Assembly: GCA_003254905.1 (NCBI GenBank)
Contig: QANU01021212.1
Span: 666,041-730,040, forward strand
DNA from: Nissolia schottii
Lineage: Eukaryota; Streptophyta; Magnoliopsida; Fabales; Fabaceae
Length of the DNA stretch: 64,000 nt
Direction of reading: 5' to 3'
Position numbers and translations under genes: made by a program. The notes under the pieces were generated by a model. That model was not told where the DNA came from. It was given only the letters and a program-made list of their open reading frames with translations, and did no database searches. This document shows, piece by piece, positions 37,728 to 49,379 of this stretch; position 1 is the stretch's first letter, and each line of letters begins with the position of its first letter.

Positions 37728-40700
37728 ATGGTCGAACACTACAACAAGTACGGATTCCTCTCCCTAGCTTACGCCGAATCAAAATCAAAAATCGATTTCA
37801 GAATTGCATTTCGAAATTAGAGTGTTTTTGATTTGTTCTTTTTTGGAGTTTTGATTTATTGGACGAAATTTGGGTTGCGTATATAGGCTGGTGAAACTAG
37901 TGGCAAGGGCATTCTACGACGATCTAACGAGCAAAGGCGATAATCAGCCCAAATCCGGAAGGAGTGATAACAGAGGAATCGCTGTTGTGATCCTCGATGC
38001 GCTCACCAGGTTCCAATTATCTCCTTCTTCATCACGTGCCTTTGTTTGTGCTGTTCTGTTCGAAACTCAAATCAAAAGCTGACGGAAAACCGATCTGAAT
38101 TCTTAACTGAAATTGACTTGAGAGAACGGATTTTTGTTTTTCCGTGAATGAATGTGAATTTTGCTAATGGTGAAAGTTGATTGATGATACAAGTGTAATT
38201 CTGTGGTTATGTAGGCTAATGAGTGTAACTAACTATAAACTGTCAACTAATCTCTGACTGAATAAACAAACTCTAACTAATTTCAATTATAATGCAAAGG
38301 TTAGTTTGCCAGGACCAATGCATAGTAAAAGTTTGGATTTGATTTCAAGCTTGAGATGGGGTGGTGAAGAAATGCAATAATTATATTGGTTGAACTTGTG
38401 ACTTTATGTAGTTGAAAGTTAGCATGCACATTTGTTTTTTCATTTATTTTATTTTGGTTTTCATTGAATTGATTTACTCCATTATACAGACGACAATGGG
38501 TTAGAGAAGAAGACTTGGCAAAGGACCTCAAATTGCATACAAAACAGCTTCGTCGAACTCTGCGGTTCTTTGAAGAAGAAAAGATAATTACTCGAGATCA
38601 TAGGAGAGAGGTAACTATTTGGTTCTGTCCATGCATTGCTTAGCTGTCATTTTGTGACTTGGTCTGGGCTTATGAGTGTTACTCAATCAAGTGGGAGTGT
38701 TCTGTCATCAGATACATAGCTTGGTTGTATAAGTGAGCCCCTATGTAGCTTAGCATTGCTCTTTTTGAATGATTTTAACTTGTTGATGGGTTCAGACAGT
38801 CAGTTATCAAGGACTGATGGTGCAGCATTCCTTTGGTCTCATATAAAGTGGAAGCTACAGCATGGCACTATAAAATGATGATGGTGTTTTTTCATTTATC
38901 AAGATATTTGCTGCACTTCTACTTAATGTAGTAGTGGCATCTTTATCTCTCTCTTTTTTTTAATTTTTTTATTTATATTTTTTATAATCACATTTTCTAG
39001 CTCTTGAAGAATGAAGAATAGGTAGGCTCTGTTAAAATTATCATTTTAGAGGATTCTGTGAGGTTCCTTTTGTTGTCTCAAGTTGTGGGGTTCTTCATTC
39101 TTTTCTAAACTCAAAGGTTGAATGACTAGTTATTTAGTGGTTGTGATTTATAATTTTCATCTGTTGATGTGTGCCTTTTCTTTTTCATTATTATTTGCCA
39201 TTGTTTGATTTGCATGTGTGAGTTGGGGGGGGGGGGGTTTGTATGTATATCATGCTATAATGTAAATGTTTACTTCATCTTTAGCATGTTATCTGATTTT
39301 ACCAGACAGCAAAAGGTGCAAAAATATATAGTGCTGCTGTAGCCGCTACAGCTGATGGTCATACAGGGAAAGAGGGAGAAGAAAAGGTCAAGCTGCACAC
39401 ACACTCTTACTGTTGTCTAGATTATGCACAGGTCCATCTCTTCTAAGTGTTTCTTCTATAAATGTAGCTTTACCGATTATATTTGGGTGTTTTATTGCAT
39501 GGAGAAGGGGAAATCAATGTATTTTGCCAGACAAATTTTTGGGAATCAGTGAGATTAAATTCTGGATCCTCCATATATTGAAATTTTTTTGTTGAATTTT
39601 CATTGCAGATATATGATGTGGCTAGGTACAGACTGCATCGCATGAAGCATAAGCTGAAAGATGAATTGGACAACAAAAACACACTTCAGGAATATATATG
39701 TCCAACCTGTGGAAAAAGGTTGCAGTAATTCATTCTAATATCATTATCATAATTTATCATAGTTATTCAGGTTGCTGTATTTCTGTTCCATAACACTTGG
39801 AATTTAAAATTATTTTAGATATAATGCCTTGGATGCACTGCGGTTAATATCATTTGAAGATGAAGACTTCCATTGTGAAAGTTGCAATGGAAAACTTGAG
39901 GTTGAAAGTGATAAGATAGGCGCTCAAGAAGGCGGAGATGGGGATGATAATGCAAGAAGACGACGTCGTGAAAAGTTAAAAGACATGCTTCAGAAGATGG
40001 AGGTTCTTATACGATTTGGTTATGTTGTTTCTTTCTATTTTTGGCTTCATATGATGGATCATTTTATTTAGATTTGTCATTCTTGATGATGACTATCTAG
40101 AAATGAAAAACTGCCTAAAAAATAATGTTGTTTGCCTGTTTCCTTCTATCAGCTCACTCGTGCGGATTTAGGCCTTAACCGACTCCCTTTCTCCTTATTT
40201 CATCTCACGTAATCTTTAGTAGTAGGAGGATAATAATGTAGTTCTTTTACAACTAATATCTGTTTAATCATGTTTCATGGGTTTGGTCATGCATTTTTAG
40301 ATTAAACAAGCCGAGAGGAACTTTAGAGAAACCATTCGAATTTATCGGACATTGACCTGCTTGAGTGCAAATTAATTTGATATTCTAATCATATCAAGTG
40401 GTAATCTTTTAGGAGAATGAGTTATAGATGTCTAGTGTTTATGCTGCTATCAATTCAAGATAACCATTAGAATTACTGTACATTACTGCTTGAGCCCCGA
40501 GCACCATTTAGTCGGGCATTCTATCCATATCAGTAAATTTGATTATCACTTTCCACACTCAATTCTTGCATACGCCATTCTCTCCTCCTTCCTGGTTACA
40601 TTTTATCCCTCTCCAATAGCAGAAAGCGCTCCCCAGTTCCATTTCCCTGCTTCCATTTAGTTAGGCAGTTAGAAGAGAGCCTCTTTTGCTTTTTTCCCCT

Positions 40701-41861
40701 CTATCAGCTCACTCTTGCTGATGTGAGCCACAGCCAACTTCCTTCCCCCTTATATCATCTCACCCAAACTTTAGTAGTAGGAAGATATTTATCAAAATAC
40801 CTTTCAGGTTTAATTTGTTTTAACCTATTTCTGTACCCAAATGATTGTCATTTTCTGAGATAGACATTTTTTTGAACTCTTCCATCTTACTAGTATAAGG
40901 ATTTCTTAATTCTAGTTGCTACGGGACCACAATTTAATGTTCATGTGATGACTGTTACTTCTTGTGTTGATGCAGTCACAGCTCAAGCCTTTAATGGACC
41001 AACTCAGTCGGGTAAAAGACTTGCCCGTTCCGGAATTTGGCACTCTTCAATCATGGGAAGCCCGAGCAAGTGGGCGTGCAGCCAATATCAATGGTGCTGA
41101 TTCTAAACTTTCTCAGCTGGGATATAGTGGAGGATCAATCCCTTACAGTGGAGATACTAAGGTAACATTCTCTTGTTTTTTATGGGAGTTATCATTTCTG
41201 TCATACAGAGAGACTGGATGGATCATATATTCTATTTTCCATTTTTCTTGTATTTTTCTTTTCCTGTTTTGGATGATATCTTATCCTCTTCATAGTTACA
41301 TTCCTTCTTTTTCTCTCTGATAAATTTTCTTTTTCTATCAAAAAAGAAAAATTAGAGGGTGAGTGTGGTGCATAGTAAGGTTGATGCCTTGTGACCCAAG
41401 TTCTTCAAATCTTAGAAACTGTCTCTCTGCTTGCGGGAGTAAGGTTGTGTAATCCTATCCTCCCTAGACCTCACTAGGTGGGAGCCTCGTGTGCTCGGCC
41501 TCCCCTTTTTTATCAAATAAATTAAATTCTCCTAAATTTAGTTTGAGCAGTATAATTTTTCTTTGCACTTCGTGATCAAATAGAGTGAATATATTTTATC
41601 TGAAAAAAGAATAAAGCTGCTAGTTATTATGCCTGCTTGGGTTAGCTTTGTATCACTTTGATTAATTTGCAGTGCTTAGTTATATTCCATAGCACGCATT
41701 TGTTGTGTAAAATAAGAAATATTATTAAAAGGAAGAAATAAATTATACAAGAGAGGAGGAAAAGATGCAGTATTTAACTGAGACACTGGGAACAAACAAA
41801 GGCGAAGCATGTGTCTAATACTTATATATTATCGACGAGGAATACATACATACATACATAT

Positions 41862-41903
<42 letters not shown>

Positions 41904-43727
41904 CTGATGGATTTTTTTATTTAAAAATGTTCACTTTTAAATGTAATACGATTTTTTTTGGGAACTGATATGACCTTTTCCAGAAGCATTATGGGTTGTA
42001 ACAGAGTGACTTACATAGAGCAGACATACGAAAGCATGTTTCAAGTTGGCCTGACATAAACTTCCGTGTATTATGAACATGCTTACGAACTTGCTTGAAT
42101 ATCTGGTTTTTTGTCTGTTTTTTCTTTTTTGTATTTTTTTATATGTTCTCTTTTGTCATGAAACAAGTGGCAAGTAAAATGAATAATTGAATAAAGGACA
42201 TCGGCTTGGGTTGCTCCCGACTTATATCATAATGAATTTTCTATGCAGCTTCTAATTTTGGAATTGAGCATATCTTCCCTAAAAGCTTTAAATGCTAAGT
42301 AGTCTATTGATGGATGTGGACAGGTTGTAGTTGACTTCAACGTGGCCGAAGGGAAAGAAGGTATTAAATCTGAAGCTGAAAGTTCATCTTTAAAGGTGTT
42401 GCCACCATGGATGATTAGACCAGGGATGGTTCTTACACAAGAACAGCGTGGAGAGGTGAAGGAGGAAACGAAGATGGATGGGACTTCATCTTCCACATCA
42501 ACACAGTACACGGATGATAAAAAGTCAACAATTGAGCAAGATGACAATAAAAACATACAGGCTCGTAAAATATTTCTTTTTTGATTCTTTTCATTGTATC
42601 TGCTCAGAAAGTCATTTGAGAGTTTGTATTCACACACTACTGCTTTGTGTATTTTTATAGGATGAGTATATTAAGGCTTATTATGCTGCTTTACTTAAGC
42701 AACAACATGAAATGGAAAATGCTGCCAAAAATCAAGAATTGTCAGATACACCCACAGCAGTTGATCCTTCTAGTAGTACTTCCAATCGTCAGGTTGGCGA
42801 GAAGTCAAAACGTGAGGAAGATGTGGAAGATGATGGTACTGAGTGGGAGGAGGCTCCTATTGGAGGTATCTTTGTCTTTTTAATATGATTAGACTGAATT
42901 TAGATCCTTAAAAGTTCTTGCATACCTGCACATATGTTTAATATCCCCCTTCTCTAAAAAAATTTAAAAAGAAAGATGACAGGTATTTTAAACATTCATG
43001 TGATTGCCGAGTTTGATTATATTATTGCTTGCAGTTTTTTTTTTTGGGTCATAGTTAATCAAAATAATATTATTATATGCATGATTATCTACCGGGAGCC
43101 ATGTCTAGAGTTTTATTACATGTGTAATTGTAAGATTATTTGGTACGTAAAAGGCAATTACAAGGACTGAACGTGCCCTCGACAATTTTTTCCCTTCTCG
43201 TGATTATTAGGTGCTATTGAATAGGAGCTTGTTTATTATTGACCAGAGCTCTCTTTTTACCCTGAATTGTTTGTCATTATAATTATAATTACCAAATGAG
43301 GTGTGTTATTTGAACTCATTTTATGTTAGGCACTGAGCCAACTCACACATCATCTACCATTAAATGAGATTTGAATGGGACCCAAATGGTGGATGATGAT
43401 TGAGTCAGCACAGTATTCCACTTAGAATGAGTACAAATAACATTTGTCTTACCAAAAACTAATCAAATATATCTTCGTGTGCTTATTTTTAATATTGACT
43501 GGTGTCCTCAATTTTCCTCTTAAATTTGGCTCCTCTAACCCCTTTGTTTTTTTTTTTTTTTTGCCTTTGGTTGATAATGTTATTTGTATCCGCTGATTTG
43601 TGCCCTGTGTGTATATTTGAAAGGCAATGGAAATGGAAATTACAAGGTTGATTTGAATGTTCAAGCGGACGAAGCTCCAGCAGATGATGGTGATGACAAT
43701 GACGACGTTGACTGGGAAGAAGGGTGA
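37728..43727 (+). CDS. GTF2E1: TFIIE alpha subunit (general transcription factor)
   Basis: Ten coding exons: 37728-37747, 37887-38009, 38490-38610, 39306-39431, 39609-39718, 39819-40002, 40976-41161, 42324-42560, 42661-42865 and 43624-43727. Together they give 1416 nt and 471 aa, close to the Arabidopsis protein. The N-terminus MVEHYNKLVKLVARAFYDD leads into a winged-helix domain (to about 110, with RQWVREEDLAKDLKLHTKQLRRTLRFFEEE). A zinc ribbon follows, with Cys161, Cys164, Cys186 and Cys189 (CPTC...CESC). Further on are a conserved LPVPEFGTLQSWE block (about 240), PPWMIRPGM (about 317) and an acidic tail ending DDVDWEEG. TFIIE-alpha recruits and stimulates TFIIH at RNA polymerase II promoters in the nucleus. 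All introns are GT-AG except intron 8, which appears to be GC-AG. Exon 1 codes only 20 nt. A possible AATAAA signal lies at 44029-44034. Confidence 0.95.
40140..40790 (+). repeat. Interleaved direct duplications in TFIIE-alpha intron 6
   Basis: 'ctatcagctcactc' through 'ctttagtagtaggaag/ggat' occurs at 40147-40232 and again at 40702-40786. A second pair ('accattcgaatttatcggacattgacctgcttgag' type) occurs at about 40330-40400 and 40463-40535. The copies are diverged. They account for much of the 973-bp intron. Confidence 0.55.
41357..41510 (+). mobile_element. tRNA-derived SINE (Au-like) in TFIIE-alpha intron 7
   Basis: The 154-bp block starts GGGTGAGTGTGGTGCATAG (A-box-like). It has a decayed B-box near 41400-41412, then 'agaaactgtctctctgc', 'gtaaggttgtgtaa', 'ctagacctcactaggtggga' and 'gcctcgtgtgctcggc', and ends in C/T-run 'ccccttttt'. 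This word order matches the Au SINE family of plants. Near-identical 10-mers TATCAAAAAA (41336-41345) and TATCAAATAA (41511-41520) flank it as target duplications. It is in the sense orientation relative to the host gene. Confidence 0.8.
41845..41901. repeat. (CATA)n(TA)n microsatellite in intron 7
   Basis: A tract of CATA tetranucleotides passes into about 28 bases of TA dinucleotides, within the seventh intron of TFIIE-alpha. Confidence 0.85.
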
Positions 43728-45150
43728 TGAAATTGCCTAGCCAGTATGATGTAATGGCTTATTGTGATCTCAAGAGCAAGGGCTGCTTTAAATTTTGTAC
43801 CAAAAGACCGGAGTTGAACTGTTAATATTATCAAGTGATTGTGCATGTTGCTGTGGTGACGCTTCAGTGTTTTTTCAAAGAGGAAATTGGTGGGAAGTTG
43901 ACTTTTTAAAGTATTGGTTATAAACAGTTTTCAGCATATATTGGATAACCAAACATTCTTTGAAATTTCATGTAATGACGATTCAAGAATAGTGTTCATT
44001 TCATTGTTTTGTACTACACAAAAAATTTAATAAAATAAAGACTTCATTTCATTGTGATCACGTTATTATTTACCAATGAGGGATACACAGATTTGTGATC
44101 AGCGGGCCATCCCAACGTTTTATGGAGTAGATGGTGAGCTAGGAATAATATCTACCTCTCATATTCCACACAAAGCCTTCATTTTGCAAAAGACATGCAA
44201 ATTCTCCATTTCCCCAAGATGTATAAAAGTTCAAGAAGATGGGCAGTTAGTTCATTCTTGGATTGCATCTTCAATTAAGGTGGTCAAATGTAATTGGGGT
44301 TGATGATTTATTTTATCAAAATAATTTTTGAATTTTATAGATTTTGTAAGCATACCAAGTTTATCCTTTTTTTCAAAACAGTCCTGACTATTAATTTGCA
44401 AGAGATCGTAACTTTCTATGTGCGATCATTCAATGGAAAAATAAATGTTTTTCTCTGATAAATAAAATTGTAAGGTAATCATCAAATTACAAATATGAAA
44501 TGTTATTTTTTTGTGCTAAAATATTTATCCAAAAATAAAAAGATAAACTCACAACTATACCACAACATAAAAATAAAATATCAAATGCCATGGAAATTAA
44601 TAAGTAAGTTTAAAAAGCATTTTTCTTAATGGATAGGTGACTCAGGCTCATGATGACAACCACTGAAATCAGTTCTTTATATCTTTTCTAAAATTTATAT
44701 TTCCGCAAGAATAGGGAATATTAGATTCCGTAATAGTGACAGCTCATCGAAGTATCAATAGATGCAATAAACATATTTTCAGAAGCTTACAATAAACAAT
44801 ATTTCCTTCAAACTCGATGACACATGAAGTTGAAAAATTATTACTCGATGGCAGCCAGTCTTCGCACATATAAAAGGGGGGATTCTTTCAATCAACAAAA
44901 ACAAGAAAACATCCGAGAGAGAGGAAAGTAAACTACTTTCATCACTCATTCTAAATTATAGTAAATGAGTAACAAAATAGAATACAGAGTCATCACAAAA
45001 CACTATACTTTCACCAAAAGCTCCTACAACAAGCGACTGCTGAGCCTTATTCAGTAACTTCTATATACATGCTCCAGTGCGAGCCAATTTCAAAGGTCCT
45101 AACGTCAAGATCACCAGTGAGGATCAAACTCCAGACCTTTTTTCTGTTTT
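43728..45150. other. Convergent intergenic region between TFIIE-alpha and CWC16 genes
   Basis: The two genes face each other tail to tail, with 1423 bp between stop codons. The TFIIE-alpha 3' UTR probably ends soon after the AATAAAATAAAG at 44029-44040. 44076-44303 contains a 75-codon frame with no domain. 44890-45150 probably includes the 3' UTR of the minus-strand gene. Confidence 0.5.
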
Positions 45151-48100
45151 CTATCGTCTTACATTGACTGAAGATGCTTTTTGCCTGCTAGACGAAACAG
45201 CACCCTGTGAAAATGATGATGGCTTAAAACTGCCAGCCAGTATGCTAGATGCTGCACTAGCAGAAATCTTTCTTCTTTTAGACTCTAGCTCCAGTCTTCT
45301 CTTATCAGGCATGGAAGAGACAGATAATCCAGGGAAAATGGACGCAGCATTGATCAACGCCCGCTTGTCCTTCCTACTTTTGTCAAACTTATATGAAAAT
45401 TTCACTTTTGCTGCAGTGGCAGCATCTTGTTCTGAAGTTGGAAGCAGTCGTATGCCAAGGCCCCTCTTCCTGGAAGCAGCCTCTTCTTCAGCAACTCTTT
45501 TCTTTTGACCCTGAGAAAATTGAAAAGCATTAGTCAATCTAAAAGCAAGAGGAAACTAATATATATTACAAGACAAAAAATAAAAGTAGTAAAGGGGAAA
45601 AAGCCAAAATGAAATGAACAATAATACCAGAACAAAATAAATTTTGTTGATGAAAGTTATATTAATATGAGCAAAGTAACATACTCTAAGTCGGGCCCGG
45701 AGACTCCTATTTATGGCATAATCATCTCCATGTCTGGCATCAGATTGTCGCTGGAGGCGCACAAGCACTGGTTCAGCTTCCTTCTTTTTTTTCAAATCTT
45801 CTTCCTGGTATTCAAGGCGGTAAAAGGGATCTGCAAGCTTCCCTCTCTCTGTAATGCAAAATTTATAAAACAAAGTAAGTTTGCAAACATATGCGATGGC
45901 AGATTAATTGGTATGGTTAATCAAAGCTGTAATGCCTACAAAGGTACAGCACTAAACTTATTAAAAAAGACAATCAGTTAAGTTCATGGAAAACAGCCAT
46001 AGGATCCAAGGATTTAATGGTGCTCTCTCCCTGATTCAATAACACAATTGGCAAGTACAATAACACATGCCAAAGCTAGTTGGGGCAGGTTTAAACCAAT
46101 GTAATAAAGAAGAAAGTAAGAGCGAATATTTCCCCCCTAACACATACCTAGTAAGAGCGAATATTTCCCCCCTAACACATACCTTCATCCGCAGGTAATT
46201 CAAGAGTCTCTGCATCCTCAACATCAAAGTCCTCAGTTTTTTTCTGAGCACCACTGATGATCACGTACTCACAATTCTTTGGATCAGTCTGGATGACGAT
46301 CTCATGTTTACAGCATGCAGACTTCATGGAAAAGCTCCATATCTGATGAAACCCAGATAGATTTGTTAATTAATAACTATTAATACACAGAAGTAGATAG
46401 GTTGAACAACATGATTAGAGAAGTCCCAAGATAAGGTAATGCATAAACACTTGAAGATGAAAAGGTGCAAGTATACATATTAACTGTCAGAGCAAATTGC
46501 TTACACTATCAGTTAAAAAGATACCACAACATTAGAAAAATATTTCACTGCAGTAAGACTTTTTAAAAAAGGTTCAAAATATGTGGCACCATAAGTTTTA
46601 TTGATAGAGTGAAACTTTACACTATCATTGGATCAAAACTAAACCATATAAAAGAGTTTGTATGAGTGTGCAGGTACTTCCATGCAAGCCTTCGTCTCTA
46701 AAAAAATAACAATATAATACAATAATCTTCGTCACTTCAGGCATAATAGTAGATGTTCTTGCAGGATACTTCAACATACCTTTGTGGAATAGTAGTTCCC
46801 TACTTGCTTTTTCTCTGCATTGAACCGGACACCCTTTGCAATCATAGAATTGCATCCTCCACACCATATATTAAAAGGCATCTCAAACCTGAAAGCAGGG
46901 TAATCAGATAATAGGAATGAAAACTTTAAGTAAAAACAAGTCATCGGTATTGACAGTATAAGCAGATTAGCAGAGTAATTTATCCATTGGTAAGACTACA
47001 TTCCAGCATATAAATCAGATAGACTATACCTTTCAAACAGGAGAGATCATTACAACATACTCATCATAATCATGGTTATCAAATCGGGATTCGAATCATG
47101 AATCGGAAAGCTTATTTTCCGAATTGTGAATCGAATTGTATTAATAAAAAATAAAAATAAAAACTGTATATCAACATTTCAAAGTCAAATAACTAATTGT
47201 TTAACAAATAAACTGAGTTGGTAGCGAATGTATGAAATCTCTATTTCAAAAGAATGAAAATTAAGCAGTGAAATAGTTTAAAATGGTGTGTTTGGTTACA
47301 CCTCTTTAGTTTATTTCATTTAACAATTTAAGCTTATTTAACTCTTTAATTTTCCCAATGAAAATGGGCGAAAAAATGTAAAAAGAAAGTAATGAACTGT
47401 TGAACCGTTTCACATCACACTGAATCGGTACATGTATCGTAAGATTCAAAGTCATCTACGATTTAGTGCATGATACGAATCATTAGCATGCCAAATCGGA
47501 TCGAATCGTGAATCGTAAGATTCTGATAACCATGATCATAATCACAATATGTATCAAGTATCAACATACCTTTCTTTCAAATTAATATGCACCTGAAACT
47601 CTCTAGTTTATGGATATTCAAGGTACAAAATAGGTAAATAACTTCAAATGCTTGTCAGGTATCAGGTATGAATAAGGACTTAGTGCAGCTATGTATCAAG
47701 TATCAACATACTTGTCTTTTAAATTACTATACACCTGAAACTCTCCAGTTTATGAATATTCAAGGTGCAAAACAGGCATCAATAACTTAAAAATACTTAT
47801 CATCCAAATTGTTTTATTTCCTAGATTACAGCAATCCTAGAATATAGGACATATAGACATAGTAGGAAATTCCTCCTCTTCAATAAAAATTATGGCCAAA
47901 ATTAAATAATGAAAATATCATAGCTGATGTTAGGCTGATTCATTACCTTATGATCAGGATACCCTGATCTATCTTCCTTGCTCTCTCTCTCAAGGCATGT
48001 TGACCATGAAACTTGTTCAAAGAACCCTGAAAAGGAAAAACATATGTTGGACTCTTGATACTAAATAACTCTTTGATTATAACAGAACTGACTGCCTGTA

Positions 48101-48885
48101 CGCAAACATACCTGACTTGGGTCCCATTCTGGTGGATAGTAAAAGTTGTCAGCTCTAGCAGCTGCAAGGGAAGACTGTAAAACACAAACAATGCAAGGTT
48201 AGTGTATTGGAAAATTGACAAACAAATACCAAATAAAATACAAGTCACAAAATTCTCCAGCCTAATGTTTGGAGGACTAGGGGCCGAAGATAGAAAGAGA
48301 AAGACTTCAGCCTAGAAATAAAAAAGTAATCGACTGCATTACATGCCAAACATGAGGTATAGAATTCCAAAGCTTTTCACAAAAGGAAAACAATGCGGGA
48401 AAGAGTGTATTTCGGACACATTGCAGTTCTATTAAACGTGAATGCATAATCAATGCCGTTGTAATTGGGGAAAAAAACCCAAAAATCACCCTTTCTTTTC
48501 AATAAAACATTGGTTGGATACTGTATTAGTTATATAAATGTCAGTGTTTTAGGTGTCAACCATAACTAATGCAGAATTTTCAAACTCTGAATAGGGTTTG
48601 TGCTTATATGTTAAATCTTAAAATTTATGTTATAGCTTTCAAAGATTTTCATATTCCCGAACCGGTGTTGAATTCAGTCATCCTAGAACCCAATAACGGG
48701 TTGAGCACGACAACACAGAACATCGCATATGCTGTTCAACCCCAACACCACAAAACCCCTTTCATTTTCTTCCAATCGCCACAAACACCAGCGAATGGAA
48801 CCGAAACCCTAATTGGCATCATGCAACAGTACGAAAATTCAAAATAATAAACAAAGAAGAAGAAGAAGGAGAAGATTCTCACCAT
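45151..48885 (-). CDS. YJU2B: CWC16/YJU2-family splicing factor (CCDC130-like)
   Basis: Seven coding exons on the minus strand: 48885-48883 (ATG only), 48174-48112, 48026-47947, 46888-46780, 46342-46183, 45848-45685 and 45510-45151, giving 939 nt and 312 aa. All introns have GT-AG ends. The protein begins MSSLAAARADNFYYPPEW, as in plant CWC16 proteins. The conserved domain spans about 1-190, with Cys58/Cys61 (WCGGC), Cys95/Cys96 and Cys109 as likely zinc ligands, and [23 protein letters not shown] typical of the family. After DPFYRLEYQ comes a charged helical region, and the tail is rich in Ser/Lys/Arg (KRRLELESKRRKISASAASS). Yju2/CCDC130 proteins associate with the spliceosome around the first catalytic step; a nuclear role in pre-mRNA splicing is expected. 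The predicted intron 1 separates the start codon from the rest of the ORF. Confidence 0.94.
46115..46184 (-). repeat. 35-bp tandem duplication covering a 5' splice site
   Basis: On the minus strand, the donor of CWC16 intron 5 and the next 30 bases (GTATGTGTTAGG...ACTAG) occur twice in a row: the first copy begins at 46182 and the second at 46147. The upstream donor joins exon 5 correctly. The second donor (TAG/GTATGTG) would extend the exon by 35 nt and shift the frame. Confidence 0.85.
47071..47534. mobile_element. 464-bp hAT-type MITE in CWC16 intron 3
   Basis: Perfect 11-bp inverted ends CATGGTTATCA (47071-47081) and TGATAACCATG (47524-47534) are bounded on both sides by the 8-mer ATCATAAT (47063-47070 and 47535-47542). 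An 8-bp target duplication is characteristic of hAT elements. Subterminal regions are rich in 'gaatcg' and 'gattcg' words, as expected for transposase-binding repeats. There is no transposase frame. Confidence 0.8.
47549..47806 (+). repeat. Tandem duplication of a ~142-bp unit in CWC16 intron 3
   Basis: 'atgtatcaagtatcaacata' starts at 47549 and again at 47691. Both are followed by 'cacctgaaactct(c)(t/c)agtttat(g)gaatattcaaggt(a/g)caaaa'. The copies are about 85% alike by eye. The duplication lies beside the hAT-type MITE. Confidence 0.75.
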
Positions 48886-49379
48886 TTTTAGCTTCTTTTT
48901 GGTTGGCGATCGTGGATGGGTGCGGTAGCTCAATCAAGATTTTGTCTTTCTGCGTTGATCGATAGGAATGGAAAAGGGAAAAAGCTGGATCTTCCTTGCG
49001 GGTCGGGTTATTTCATACCCGGCCTAGGTCGGTTTCAAGGCTTTCTTTTGGGCCGGAAAGGTGTAGTCCACTTGACTCTTACTGGGCCCACCGGCCCAAC
49101 ACTATATCCTCCTGTTCTTGTATATCACCAATAATCCTGATGACCAAAACCAAAAAATGATAAGAATCCATCAACCATTTCCAACTCTCAACACATTAAC
49201 ACAACAGAATTGACTTGACCAAAAATAAACACATGGATAAAAATCCTCGAAGTGACCATCTCCATCTTGCTTTATAGAAGAAAGTAAGGAATTTTCACTC
49301 TTTAATCAATTTTTCGAGTTCAACCGAATCGTAATCATGTGAACCATGGTAGCAAATGGTAGAGATGGAGTAGCATTGT
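48886..49379. promoter_or_regulatory. Upstream region of the CWC16 gene
   Basis: This includes the short 5' leader (directly above 48885) and the presumed promoter of the minus-strand gene. A stretch at 49000-49100 is richer in G+C, with 'gggcc' words that resemble plant site-II-like GGCCCA motifs (49050-49055, 49085-49097). No TATA box is evident at a typical distance. A telo-box AAACCCTAA lies downstream in intron 1 at 48804-48812. Start sites cannot be fixed from sequence. Confidence 0.35.

Noticed and set aside
45077-45508. 143-codon plus-strand frame
   Set aside because: Antisense to the last coding exon of the CWC16 gene, whose protein is conserved.
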